Assembly (NCBI GenBank): GCA_047605205.1
Contig: JASGGE010000027.1
Span: 1-30,910 of the forward strand
Reading direction: 5' to 3'
DNA from: Siphonobacter sp047605205
GTDB lineage: Bacteria; Bacteroidota; Bacteroidia; Cytophagales; Spirosomataceae
DNA length: 30,910 nt
In this document: piece after piece, positions 17,401 to 25,610 of the stretch
Layout of the letters: every line of letters begins with the position of its first letter
Position numbering within the stretch: position 1 is the stretch's first letter
The notes under the pieces: model-generated
Told to the model about the DNA's origin: nothing
What the model saw: only the letters and a program-made list of their open reading frames with translations
Database searches by the model: none
Made by a program: the position numbers and the translations under genes

Positions 17401-17848
17401 AACGGTTTTCCTACAAGGCAGCCAGGGTAATGATATTTTTAACCTCAGTGCTGTAAACCAAACCAACGACTATGGGCAGGCTTTAAACATGCCTCGCGAG
17501 GTATACCTCAACCACTGGACACCTGACCATACCAACGCCAAATATCCCATCATCAAAACTTCCTCACAACCTCAGGTATCTGATCGTTTTATCGAAGATG
17601 GCTCTTATCTGCGGGTAAAGAATATTCAGCTTAGTTATACCCTTCCGGTATCTAAACTAAACCTGAAGTGGTTGCAGAACGCTCAGATTTATGTAAGCGG
17701 CCAGAACCTCTTCACTTTCACGAAGTATTCCTGGTACGATCCGGAAATTAACGCTTATGGTGGCTCCAATTCACTTCAGCTCGGTATAGATCACTATGTC
17801 TATCCAGTAGCTAAAACGACTACCGTTGGGTTACGCGTTGGTTTCTGA
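14459..17848 (+). CDS. SusC/RagA-family TonB-linked outer membrane protein with STN domain
   Basis: This is an outer-membrane TonB-dependent importer of 1129 residues. A signal peptide (about 1-29) is followed by an STN signalling domain (about 45-112) and a charged linker (about 113-158). Then come a carboxypeptidase-D regulatory-like beta-sandwich (about 160-235), a plug (about 248-365, with YVVDGFPYSGN and IEVLKDASATAIYGSRGANGV) and a beta-barrel that ends in an aromatic residue (TVGLRVGF). The STN domain is found in transducing receptors and links this protein to the FecR-like gene upstream. The partner SusD starts 19 bases downstream. The imported substrate is unknown: SusCD complexes carry glycans, peptides and other large nutrients. 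Confidence 0.95.
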   Translation: MNQRFICFLRRYALVGSLCLFFQQTVTSQTFAWMQPAPQTRPATALTPLREALHELRDYYHIDLIYADKLIEGQQAPTINFSRYASAETALQEVLKNLDLRFQKVKEKTYIIRRSKKAKSENPSQRVLIEKKSEEATSNERSVSSNPAETPQTKDDVQDLIVKGHIVAADTRENLVGVSVLLQGTTRGAITDADGQFQLSIPSLPATLIVSYVGYEKQEISVTTQTSLEIDLKANPESLNEVVVIGYGQVKKSDLTGSVASIKSAEINAYPTTNMIQALSGRAAGVYVSQNNGSPGSAISVRVRGTNSIQGSNEPLYVVDGFPYSGNPTLLNNSDIESIEVLKDASATAIYGSRGANGVVLITTRKGKNGRTNVSYEGYYGIQTIRKKLELMNAQEYANFYNEQATNDGLSPHFTQDQIDQLGKGTDWQDLVLRQAPVQSHSISVSGGNEKSRFTIQGGNFNQQGIIIGSNYVRNSLRTNLSFDLSKKFRLDVSSILSKIDSDRKNSEKGNRGSSLISAMLSGYPTAPAYNSDGSYTNLGQFYSWGSNAIVNPLNFIYQQSDKIRSNKVLANAALSYEPIKGLTLKTLGGIESTDDRTDGYTTNQFVNSTGAASISTARVTSLLSENTASYVKTWDKHSISAVAGFTYQDYTTTAFSASGSGFISNTQQTYDIGAAATQNVPSSSYSKWVLLSYLARVNYTFNTKILATVSFRSDGSSRYSEGQKWGSFPSVALAWRLSEEKFIQKFSFISDLKVRLGYGETGNTAINPYQTLNQLGSGQVVFGDALTTYYAPGTRLAGPLKWETTAQSDAGIDIGILNNRFTFTIDYYIKNTRDLLNTVPLPASLGYTTTIQNIGKIQNKGLELSASARVLQGAFKWDLSGNISFNRNRVMKLYEGSDILGEAINISVINDNINILREGESLGAFYGYVSKGYDENGMVVYEDFNNNGTRDVGDKKIIGNPMPKFTYGLNSSMSYKNFELTVFLQGSQGNDIFNLSAVNQTNDYGQALNMPREVYLNHWTPDHTNAKYPIIKTSSQPQVSDRFIEDGSYLRVKNIQLSYTLPVSKLNLKWLQNAQIYVSGQNLFTFTKYSWYDPEINAYGGSNSLQLGIDHYVYPVAKTTTVGLRVGF

Positions 17849-17867
17849 TTCTCCAAACCTGTTTCTT

Positions 17868-19304
17868 ATGAAAAAGCTATTCATATTCCTCTTCGCTCTT
17901 TTTTCACTTAGCTCCTGCTCGGATTTACTTGAAGAAACGCCGAAATCACTGGCCTCGGAAAACTTCTATAGTACCGACGCCGAGGCAAAAGCAGCCGTGA
18001 ACGCCATTTATGGCCCGATGCGGTCAGACAATGCCCTCTCTATTAACTACCCTGCTCAATTGGAAGGACTTGCTGACTATGGAAATTCCAGAGGTAGCCA
18101 GACTCCCGTTAGCTTATACCAGGGTTTAGACAATACCAATATCAACCGCGTCGGGGTGATCTGGGATAATTTCTATCAATCGATCCGAAATGCTAATCTG
18201 GTGATCAAGAATGTGCCTAATGCAGTGAATATCACGGATGCCAATAAGCAACTATACCTTGGAGAAGCTAAGTTTTTACGTTCGCTAATTTACTTTGCTC
18301 TGGTACGCAACTGGGCCGGTGTGCCTATTCGTACGGAAGACAATATGGCCGTTTCAGATGTTGCCCGGTCAAGTGTTGCCGAAGTATATGAGTTAATCTT
18401 AAGTGATGCTCTGGCGGCGGAAGCTTCATTACCCGATACGCCGACTGATATCGGACGACCTAGCAAATGGGCCGCAAAGACTTTACTTGCTGAAATTTAT
18501 CTTTATCTTGAAAACTGGCAGTCCTCGGCAGCTAAAGCCAAAGAGGTAATTGATTCGGAAAAATATTCCCTGGTAGCAGTCAGTCAATCCGAAGACTTCC
18601 AGAAAATTTATGGCCCGGATATAGTTAACACAACAGAAGAGATTTTTTACTTCAAGTATAATCGCCAACAGGGTTTTGGCTTAGTCAGCTATGCTCACCG
18701 AAAAACCGATCAGTATAATTATTATGGTCCTGGGGGGGTATATGCCCAATACACCGATTCAGTAGCCAATTCGGTTATTAAAAACTGGGATCTTAAGGAC
18801 CTGCGTAAAACACATATTTTATACAACGTCGACATTGGCTTAGGCTCAAATTCCTGCTTATACCGTAAATTCAGAGATCCCGGAGCAACCAGCGGTGCCG
18901 CTAATGATTATCCCTGGTATCGCTACGCTGACCTGTTGTTATTCCACGCGGAAGCAGATGCCCGGGCAAATGATTCTCCAACTGCCGAAGCCCTGGAGAG
19001 TTTAAACAAAGTACACCGCCGGGCCTATGGGTATCCGGCAACCACATCGTCAGCTGTAGACTTTAAGCTTTCTGATTACAATCTGACTACTTTTATTGAT
19101 AAGGTGGTACAGGAACGTGGTTATGAAACCATGTACGAAGGTAAACGCTGGTTAGACCTCAAGCGGCTTGGCATTGCCAAACAGCGGATTCTGGAAGTAA
19201 AAAACATCGTAGTCGCCGATAAGCATATGCTTTGGCCCATCCCCAGCTCTGAAATTCTGTATAACAAATTGTTAACTGCCGCTGATCAAAATCCGGGTTA
19301 TTAG
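17868..19304 (+). CDS. SusD/RagB-family nutrient-binding outer membrane lipoprotein
   Basis: This is a 478-residue surface lipoprotein that forms the lid of the SusC transporter. It starts at the ATG at 17868, which gives a lipoprotein signal with lipobox Leu-Ser-Ser-Cys17. An in-frame upstream start at 17826 would overlap susC and spoil the signal. Seen: the early DLLEETP and FYSTDAEAKAAVNAIYGPM segments, the TPR-like AEAKFLRSLIYFALVRNWAGVP helix, and the C-terminal VVQERGYETMYEGKRWLDLKRLG and LWPIPSSEI motifs of the RagB/SusD family. It is cotranscribed with SusC. A terminator at 19309 ends the four-gene unit. Confidence 0.95.
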   Translation: MKKLFIFLFALFSLSSCSDLLEETPKSLASENFYSTDAEAKAAVNAIYGPMRSDNALSINYPAQLEGLADYGNSRGSQTPVSLYQGLDNTNINRVGVIWDNFYQSIRNANLVIKNVPNAVNITDANKQLYLGEAKFLRSLIYFALVRNWAGVPIRTEDNMAVSDVARSSVAEVYELILSDALAAEASLPDTPTDIGRPSKWAAKTLLAEIYLYLENWQSSAAKAKEVIDSEKYSLVAVSQSEDFQKIYGPDIVNTTEEIFYFKYNRQQGFGLVSYAHRKTDQYNYYGPGGVYAQYTDSVANSVIKNWDLKDLRKTHILYNVDIGLGSNSCLYRKFRDPGATSGAANDYPWYRYADLLLFHAEADARANDSPTAEALESLNKVHRRAYGYPATTSSAVDFKLSDYNLTTFIDKVVQERGYETMYEGKRWLDLKRLGIAKQRILEVKNIVVADKHMLWPIPSSEILYNKLLTAADQNPGY

Positions 19305-19308
19305 CAGA

Positions 19309-19341
19309 AAAGGAAGAGTATTCAAACAATACTCTTCCTTT
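19309..19341 (+). terminator. Terminator after SusD
   Basis: The stem AAAGGAAGAGTATT (19309-19322) pairs perfectly with 19328-19341 around a 5-base loop. It is GC-poor and the T-tract is part of the arm. It divides the sigma/anti-sigma/SusCD genes from the oxidoreductases, perhaps only partially. Confidence 0.75.
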
Positions 19342-19387
19342 ATTTCAAGTACTTTCGTTGAATATCATTTAACCTCATTGCCTTATT

Positions 19388-21112
19388 ATGCATCAACCTC
19401 GTCGTCAATTTCTGAAGCTTACTGGCTTAAGTGGACTTAGCCTGGCACTCGGCCTGCCGGCTCTGGCCGAAACCGAGTATGACCTTATCATCGTAGGTGG
19501 AACACCGGCAGGAATTATGGCAGCTGTTGCCGCTGCCCGATTAGGCAAAAAATCCCTCTTACTCGAACGAACAGCCTACATCGGCGGTTTGCCCGCTAAT
19601 GGGTTGGGAGCTACCGATATTGGTACGCGTGGAGCAACCGGAGGTCTGTTTATAGAATTTGTTCAACGCATTAAAAAGCATTATACTGATACATACGGGG
19701 CCGATTCCCAGCAAGTGAAAGACTGCTCAGATGGCTATCATTTTGAGCCTTCGGTAGCGACTAAGGTTTTCAACGATTTATTAAGGGAACATCCGGCTAT
19801 CCACGTATTGACGATGCGTCAGTTTGATTTTGAACCCGAAAACCTGATCATCGCTCAGAATCGCATTCAAAGCATTCGGGTATTAAATCGTTCGACCAAA
19901 CAGACTGAAATCTATTCCGGCACCTTTTTCCTCGATGCCACGTATGAAGGTGACCTGATTGCGGCTGCGGGCGTGCCTTTTTTTCTGGGCCGGGAAGGAA
20001 AAAATCAATACAACGAAGTCGGTGCCGGACGCGTCTATAAATACTGGGGTGGGCCCGAAGGAGAAGGCTCTACCTATCAGGAAGATAATGCCATTGAGTC
20101 TTATAACTATCGCCTTTGCTTAACCAATGACCCCAAGATTCGGGTACCGATTCAGAAACCAGCTCATTATAACCGTGACGAATACGTCTCGATGATTGAA
20201 GATGTCAAAACGGGCCGGCACACAGGCGTTCAAATGCAGTCGATGACGGCCGAACAGAAAGCCGAAAATCAACGTCATATCGCAGCAGGGCAGCCGCCAA
20301 GCGTGCCCGGCGTACCGCAGGGTATCGCCCGACTAACCAATATGGTGAAGTTACCCAACCAGAAAACAGATGCCAATAATCAGCACTTAGCATTTATTTC
20401 CACGGATTTACCGGAAGAAAACTGGCCTTACCCAACTTCTGGCTGGGAATGGCGGGACCGGTTTGCTCAACGCCTGCGGGAGTATACCGAAGGCTTGTTC
20501 TATTTTGCCCAGAACGACCCTGAGTTACCCGAATGGTTTCGCAGACAATGCATGGAATGGGGTTGGGCCAAAGATGAGTACACTGACAACGGGCATTTCC
20601 CCAGACAATTGTACGTACGCGAAGGCCGCCGGATGAAGGGTAAGTATATTTTCAAAGCACAAGATGCCTTACCAGTCGGAGCAGATGGCCGTCCACCCAT
20701 TCACCCCGACAGCATCACTGCCAGTCATTATGCTCTGGATTCACACGCCGTACGCAAGCGGGAAGAAGGCCGGGTGCACCTGGATGGCTTTCTGAGTTAT
20801 CCTTCCAAGGTATACACCGTTCCTTTCCGGGTAATGGTTCCCGACTCGCCTTTAGAAAACCTGCTGGCTCCCGTACCGGCTTCAGCTACGCATATTGGTT
20901 TCTCAACGTTACGGATGGAACCCTGCTGGATGGCCCTGGGCCAGGCCGCGGGAACGGCGGCGGCACTGGCAGGCAAACAATCCATTCATAAACTATCCAT
21001 CCCTCAACTTCAAAAATCGCTTCTGCAGCAAAAAGCCATTTTGGTATATTCCCCTGACCTTGATGTCAACGCCACTGACTATGCCGCCAAGCAAATGGCG
21101 AGTTTGAAGTGA
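19388..21112 (+). CDS. Tat-exported FAD-dependent oxidoreductase
   Basis: This is a FAD_oxidored-type flavoprotein of 574 residues. The N-terminus has a twin-arginine signal (Arg5-Arg6-Gln-Phe-Leu-Lys, then a Leu/Gly-rich run to Ala-Leu-Ala at 25-27), so it is probably exported folded with its FAD. The dinucleotide loop GGTPAG is at 37-42, and an ATYEGDL segment typical of this family is at about 188-194. The C-terminus carries the GFSTLRMEPCWMALGQAAGTAAALA FAD-contacting helix. It shares its architecture with the next gene, so the two are paralogues. The substrate is unknown; related proteins appear in polysaccharide-utilisation loci and are annotated only as FAD-dependent oxidoreductases. 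It follows the SusD terminator by 46 bases. Confidence 0.88.
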   Translation: MHQPRRQFLKLTGLSGLSLALGLPALAETEYDLIIVGGTPAGIMAAVAAARLGKKSLLLERTAYIGGLPANGLGATDIGTRGATGGLFIEFVQRIKKHYTDTYGADSQQVKDCSDGYHFEPSVATKVFNDLLREHPAIHVLTMRQFDFEPENLIIAQNRIQSIRVLNRSTKQTEIYSGTFFLDATYEGDLIAAAGVPFFLGREGKNQYNEVGAGRVYKYWGGPEGEGSTYQEDNAIESYNYRLCLTNDPKIRVPIQKPAHYNRDEYVSMIEDVKTGRHTGVQMQSMTAEQKAENQRHIAAGQPPSVPGVPQGIARLTNMVKLPNQKTDANNQHLAFISTDLPEENWPYPTSGWEWRDRFAQRLREYTEGLFYFAQNDPELPEWFRRQCMEWGWAKDEYTDNGHFPRQLYVREGRRMKGKYIFKAQDALPVGADGRPPIHPDSITASHYALDSHAVRKREEGRVHLDGFLSYPSKVYTVPFRVMVPDSPLENLLAPVPASATHIGFSTLRMEPCWMALGQAAGTAAALAGKQSIHKLSIPQLQKSLLQQKAILVYSPDLDVNATDYAAKQMASLK

Positions 21113-21202
21113 AAAATCTTATGTTTAGTAATTCTAAGTTCGCTCTGCAAACACGGCTATAGGAAAACTTGTAAGCCTTTGCACCACTAGTCTCTAAACC
21201 TT

Positions 21203-23185
21203 ATGAAAAAAGTACTTATTCTGTTTCTGTTAACCAGCACTATAACCTTCGCCCAAAAGCAGGTAGATATCTGTATTTACGGGGGAACCTCCGGCGGGGT
21301 GATAGCTGCGGTGGCTGCCAAGCGGCTGGGAAAATCAGTGTTACTAATTGAACCCGGCCGGCATTTAGGAGGTATGACGACCGGTGGTTTAGGCTTTACC
21401 GACATCGGTAATAAATACGCCATTACGGGCCTATCACTGGAATTTTACCGCCGTCTTGGAAAACACTATGGCCATTTTGAACAGTGGATTTTTGAGCCAC
21501 ACGTAGCTGAAAATCTGTATAAAGCCTACGTACAGGAAAACAAGGTTGACGTTCTGTTTGGGCACCGTATTCAGTCCGCTAAAAAACAAAATGCATCCAT
21601 TGACGAGATCACGATCGAGCCATCTACTGGCGGGAAGACCCTACGCATTCGGGCCAAAATGTTTCTTGATTGTTCCTACGAAGGTGACTTAATGGCTAAG
21701 GCAGGTGTTTCCTACGCGGTTGGCCGCGAAGCCAACAGTCAGTATAATGAGAGCTACAATGGGGTTCAGCTCTTGCATGGGCACCAGTTTCCTGATGGAA
21801 TTGATCCCTACCGTACGCCGGGCAAACCCGAAAGCGGATTACTTTGGGGCATTAGCCCCGAACCCCTGGCAGCAATCGGCACGGGCGACAAAAAAGTACA
21901 GGCCTACAACTATCGGATTTGTTTGACGAAAAACCCAGCCAATCTGATTCCTATTACCCAACCCACCGATTACGATCCGAGTCGGTATGAGTTACTGATT
22001 CGGTTAATGGAAAAGAAACCCTGGAAAACCCTTAATGATGGCTTTATCTGGAGCTTAATGCCTAACGACAAAACGGATATCAATAACCGAAACGGATTTT
22101 CAACCGATATGATCGGTATGAACCACGAATATCCTGATGCTTCGTATGAGAAACGGGTCGAAATCATTCGTCAGCATGAAAACTATACAAAAGGCTTACT
22201 TTATTTCGTAGGGCATGACCCCCGCGTACCCGAGGCCATTCGCCAGCAAATGTTGCAATGGGGATACCCAAAGGATGAGTACCCCGATAACGGCAACTGG
22301 TCACCGCAGCCGTATGTGCGGGAAGCCCGCCGATTGATTGGAGATTACGTTATGACTCAGGCCAATTGCGAAAGCAAAGAAGTCGTAGAAGATGGAATCG
22401 GCCTGGCCGCTTATCAGATGGATTCACATAATATCCAACGAATTGTCATTGAAAAAGACGGTATGAAGATGGTAAAAAATGAAGGAAATGTGGAAGTAAG
22501 CGGATTCCCTCCTTATCCGATCAGTTACCGATCGCTCATTCCGAAATCGAGTGAATGCCGCAACTTACTGGTGCCGGTATGTATGTCGGCCACACACATT
22601 GCTTATGGCTCCATTCGAATGGAACCCGTCTTTATGGTATTAAGCCAGTCGGCTGCTCTGGCAGCCAGTATGGCTATTGACCAGAAGAAGTCGGTACAAG
22701 ACATCAAAGGGCAAGACGTACAGGCTTTCCTGATTAAAAATCCTTTATTAAACGGATCAATTCCTGATGTGATAGTAGACGATGCTCAATCAGAAGGTGT
22801 TACCATTACGGGTGACTGGACGAAAGAAAAAGCCGGAGCCTATGCCCATTCCTTACTCAGCACGAAATCAACCACTCCGGGAGCCGTACGTTTTACGCCT
22901 ACTTTAGCCAATACGCATTTGTATGAAGTATACGTATATTTCCCTAAGCGGGCCGATGTTAGTTCACAAACCGTTTTTCGGGTGAACAATGGCTCTAAAA
23001 CACAGGACATTACCCTGCGGAAAGATCAGATTGTTATTGAAGGTCAAACCTCTGGCACCTGGATTCCCCTGGGAAAATTCAACTTCCCCGCCGGAAAAAA
23101 GGCTTACGTAGAAATCACCAACGAAAAAGCCGATGGGGTAACAGTAGCGGATGCGGTTCAGTTTATTCAGGCTTCGGGGAAGTAA
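21203..23185 (+). CDS. Secreted FAD-dependent oxidoreductase with C-terminal golvesin/xanthan-lyase-like domain
   Basis: This protein of 660 residues is a paralogue of the preceding oxidoreductase. It has a Sec signal peptide (about 1-18, ending in Thr-Phe-Ala-Gln) instead of a Tat signal, the FAD loop GGTSGG at 27-32, the CSYEGDL segment and the GSIRMEPVFMVLSQSAALAASMA helix. About 130 extra C-terminal residues (about 525-655) form a beta domain with an HLYEVYVYFP strand, an FRVNNGSKTQDITL strand and a final VTVADAVQFI strand. These resemble the golvesin/Xly carbohydrate-binding-like domain. The extra domain suggests attachment to a polysaccharide or other polymer. It lies 90 bases after its paralogue. 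Family assignment is from motifs only. Confidence 0.88.
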   Translation: MKKVLILFLLTSTITFAQKQVDICIYGGTSGGVIAAVAAKRLGKSVLLIEPGRHLGGMTTGGLGFTDIGNKYAITGLSLEFYRRLGKHYGHFEQWIFEPHVAENLYKAYVQENKVDVLFGHRIQSAKKQNASIDEITIEPSTGGKTLRIRAKMFLDCSYEGDLMAKAGVSYAVGREANSQYNESYNGVQLLHGHQFPDGIDPYRTPGKPESGLLWGISPEPLAAIGTGDKKVQAYNYRICLTKNPANLIPITQPTDYDPSRYELLIRLMEKKPWKTLNDGFIWSLMPNDKTDINNRNGFSTDMIGMNHEYPDASYEKRVEIIRQHENYTKGLLYFVGHDPRVPEAIRQQMLQWGYPKDEYPDNGNWSPQPYVREARRLIGDYVMTQANCESKEVVEDGIGLAAYQMDSHNIQRIVIEKDGMKMVKNEGNVEVSGFPPYPISYRSLIPKSSECRNLLVPVCMSATHIAYGSIRMEPVFMVLSQSAALAASMAIDQKKSVQDIKGQDVQAFLIKNPLLNGSIPDVIVDDAQSEGVTITGDWTKEKAGAYAHSLLSTKSTTPGAVRFTPTLANTHLYEVYVYFPKRADVSSQTVFRVNNGSKTQDITLRKDQIVIEGQTSGTWIPLGKFNFPAGKKAYVEITNEKADGVTVADAVQFIQASGK

Positions 23186-23265
23186 GAACCTTTTATATTC
23201 TGTCTGACTGCACCCAGGCAAGTACAAGACAATATCCTACCATAATAAGCCCTAAAACATACTCT

Positions 23266-23796
23266 ATGTCCATCTCAGTAACACAGCTTCCTGAACACTC
23301 GATTCTAAAAACCATTCATTACGATTATGTTGACAGCTTTGCGGGAGATCTCAACGACAGGCGGCAGGATATAACAAGCACCGAAATTGGTAAATCTTTT
23401 TTTAAAAGTGCTCCTAAGTGGGTCGAACTGCTGTTTGCTCTCAGGAACAAACTCGTTGGTACGTTTGGTCTAAAAACATCAGAAAACATGAACGATCGAC
23501 AGCTTGACCATTTCAAGTGTACCCCTGGCGAACAATTGGGAATTTTTAAAGTTTACAACAAAACAGAAAATGAGGTGGTTTTAGGTGAGGATGATAAACA
23601 TTTGAACTTTAGAGTATCCCTGTATCTTGACCAGCAAGCAGCGAACTCAGAAAAGAAGACCTTAACAATTAGCACAGCGGTAACATTTAATAATTTTTTA
23701 GGTCGACTTTATTTTCTCCCCGTGAAACCTTTTCATAAAATCATCGTCTGTAAAATGCTGCAAGGCATTATTCATCAACTCGAAAGTAGCAAATAA
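23266..23796 (+). CDS. DUF2867 domain-containing protein
   Basis: This is a 176-residue protein matching DUF2867: an early YDYVDSF segment, then FKVYNKTENEVVLGEDDKHL, and the final strand-helix segment with FNNFLGRLYFLPVKPFHKIIV. The family belongs to the START-like or polyketide-cyclase-like small-domain group in general annotations; its function is unknown. There is no signal peptide or membrane helix. It is the last plus-strand gene of the block, 80 bases after the second oxidoreductase, and no clear terminator lies between them. Whether it takes part in the same pathway is uncertain. Confidence 0.85.
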   Translation: MSISVTQLPEHSILKTIHYDYVDSFAGDLNDRRQDITSTEIGKSFFKSAPKWVELLFALRNKLVGTFGLKTSENMNDRQLDHFKCTPGEQLGIFKVYNKTENEVVLGEDDKHLNFRVSLYLDQQAANSEKKTLTISTAVTFNNFLGRLYFLPVKPFHKIIVCKMLQGIIHQLESSK

Positions 23797-23814
23797 GACG
23801 TTCCTACGGCATCT

Positions 23815-24033
23815 TCAGGAATTAATCAGATTCGCAATATCTACGTGAGCACCAAAAGCAGGCCGGTTAATCGCTTTGATGAATTTCAGGTAAGAATCTG
23901 CACTATCGGGCAGGCTCCAGCCCATCATTTCCAGGGCAAATTTGGTCCGTTTGGGCTTCACTCCCTCAATCACGTTTCGGGCGTTTTCTACCGACGGGTT
24001 AAAGGTACTTTCTGATCCTTCACAATTACCCGA
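23815..24033 (-). pseudogene. Remnant of a sugar phosphate isomerase/epimerase (TIM barrel)
   Basis: On the minus strand, 24033 to 23815 reads without interruption. The frame includes NPSVENARNVIEGVKPKRTK, then FALEMMGWSLPDSADSYLK, FIKAINRPAFGAHVDIANLINS and a stop. KRTKFALEMMGW and the HVD-N-x-x-NS block are landmarks of AP-endonuclease-2-type sugar phosphate isomerases/epimerases, where the chain normally continues (NSP-x-x-YY) for about 80 more residues. Here it stops immediately. Upstream the frame closes at 24034-24036, and there is no usable start codon except internal Met-Met. So about 72 codons from the middle of a normally near-300-residue protein are left. It lies between two SusCD blocks, next to a terminator. 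The assignment is by eye. Confidence 0.7.
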
Positions 24034-24041
24034 TTATCTAT

Positions 24042-24090
24042 AAAAAGTATCGCCTCTATGCCTGCACCTTATGTAGGCATAGAGGCGATA
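24042..24090 (-). terminator. Terminator of the second SusCD operon
   Basis: A 16-bp perfect stem (24048-24063 with 24075-24090, TATCGCCTCTATGCCT) can be extended by three more pairs in the loop. On the minus strand it is followed by a T-run. It lies 19 bases after the SusD stop. Confidence 0.9.
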
Positions 24091-24108
24091 AAGCCTTACT
24101 ACTATTAT

Positions 24109-25563
24109 TTAATCAAAGATGGCCCGGTTGGTTACAATTTCACTGTTTGAAATAGGCCAGATATAGTTAGCAGCCGATGGCTCTACGGCTGTTGCGTTAA
24201 AGGCTGGGCCTGCCTTAGCTGGAATGGTTAACAGACGGCGATGCAAATCATTCGAGCGGAATCCTTCACCTAATAACTCAATTCGTCTTTCTGCCAGAAT
24301 AGCCGTTATCAAAGCATCTTTCGTAGTTAATTCAGAGAACGTATACGAAGCATCCGAACGAGCGTGGACGGCTTTGAGCAAGGCAGCAGAGAGCGTTAAG
24401 TCACCCGTTTCAGCCGCGGCTTCTGCGTAGTTCAGTAGTATTTCTGAGTAACGAATCAGAGGCATGTAAATTAAGTAGGGAGCATTCTGTCCGAATTTGG
24501 AAAGATAACTTCTACCCAAGGTTGCATTTGTTCTGAAAAATCCTCTTCGTGCATCTGTACTTGCAAACTGGGCAGATCCAAAGATTCCACTCGGATTCAT
24601 GTAATATTCTGAGTTACCGTTATAAATGTAGCCAATCGCAGACTGCCCGCTATACATATCCTGCGAGCTAAACGGTACTGACAAGATCGATTCTACGGTG
24701 GTAAAGCTGGACATCAGCGTTGTCACAATATTTGCTTGCAGAGCATGTTTAATGTTTATCGTAGAAGCAAAGGGAGCCGTTGTTTGTGGAACAATTTTCT
24801 TGGCTTCCTCTACTACCTTAGCATAATTAGCCATATTCAGATATACCCGCGTTTTCAAGGCAATAGCCGCATTTTTATGAGCACGCGTTACGTTCAATTC
24901 TTCAGTTGAGTAGGAAGCGGGTAAGCCTGCTTCGGCTTCATCGAGATCTTTGATAATCTGAGTGTAGATTTCCGCTACCGAACTTCTCTTTAAATCGTTG
25001 TTTTCCGTATTAGTTTCGGCAACCAAACGTAGCGGTAAACCAGGCGAAGCTCCGTTGTCTTTTGCATAAGGCTGGGCAAAGATGGTAACCAAATTAAAGT
25101 ATGAATACGCACGCAAAAATTTGGCCTCGGCAGTATATTGAGTAGAAAGCTCAGCCGTAATTACGTTTGTGTTTTTCTGCAAACCATCAATCAGAATATT
25201 CGACAGGTTAATGGTGGTATAAGCCGCCGACCAGGCGTTTATCACATCATTAGATCCTGAAGTATACGAGTGGTTCCAGCTTTCATACCCAGTGAAGCTG
25301 TTGGCAGTGGTGTTGATAAAATCTTCCCCACTCACGTCCAGATAAAACTGAAAGCGGCCACCTAAGTAACTGGAGCTCTTTTGAGCCTTATAGATCCCAT
25401 TAACTAATCCTAAAATCCGGGCTGGGGTATCAAAAACGTTAGCCGCACTGATTTGAGTAGGGGGAACGGTATCCAGGTATTTTTCTTCACTACAAGAAGA
25501 TACCGCCACTAATAATCCGCTTGTGATCAAGCAGGTGATGGTAGATAATACTTTATTTTTCAT
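24109..25563 (-). CDS. SusD/RagB-family lipoprotein of the second SusCD pair
   Basis: This is a 484-residue SusD-family outer-membrane lipoprotein. Its signal sequence carries a lipobox ending at Cys24 (Val-Ser-Ser-Cys). Seen: KYLDTVPPTQISAANVFDTPARILGLVNGIYKA at the N-terminus, the AEAKFLRAYSYFNLVTIFAQPY helix, a RYSEILLNYAEAAAETGD TPR-like helix, and the ILAERRIELLGEGFRSNDLHR and YIWPISNSEI motifs at the end. It lies 47 bases after its SusC partner and ends at a strong terminator. It differs clearly in sequence from the SusD at 17868, so the two pairs are unlikely to be a recent duplication. Confidence 0.95.
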   Translation of the reverse strand: MKNKVLSTITCLITSGLLVAVSSCSEEKYLDTVPPTQISAANVFDTPARILGLVNGIYKAQKSSSYLGGRFQFYLDVSGEDFINTTANSFTGYESWNHSYTSGSNDVINAWSAAYTTINLSNILIDGLQKNTNVITAELSTQYTAEAKFLRAYSYFNLVTIFAQPYAKDNGASPGLPLRLVAETNTENNDLKRSSVAEIYTQIIKDLDEAEAGLPASYSTEELNVTRAHKNAAIALKTRVYLNMANYAKVVEEAKKIVPQTTAPFASTINIKHALQANIVTTLMSSFTTVESILSVPFSSQDMYSGQSAIGYIYNGNSEYYMNPSGIFGSAQFASTDARRGFFRTNATLGRSYLSKFGQNAPYLIYMPLIRYSEILLNYAEAAAETGDLTLSAALLKAVHARSDASYTFSELTTKDALITAILAERRIELLGEGFRSNDLHRRLLTIPAKAGPAFNATAVEPSAANYIWPISNSEIVTNRAIFD

Positions 25564-25610
25564 GTTTAAAGCCGGTTTGAATGGTTAAATCCTTTCTGCT
25601 AGTGATAGAT

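Noticed and set aside
17826..17867. Upstream in-frame start of the first SusD gene
   Set aside because: It overlaps the end of susC and would put 14 residues before the lipoprotein signal.
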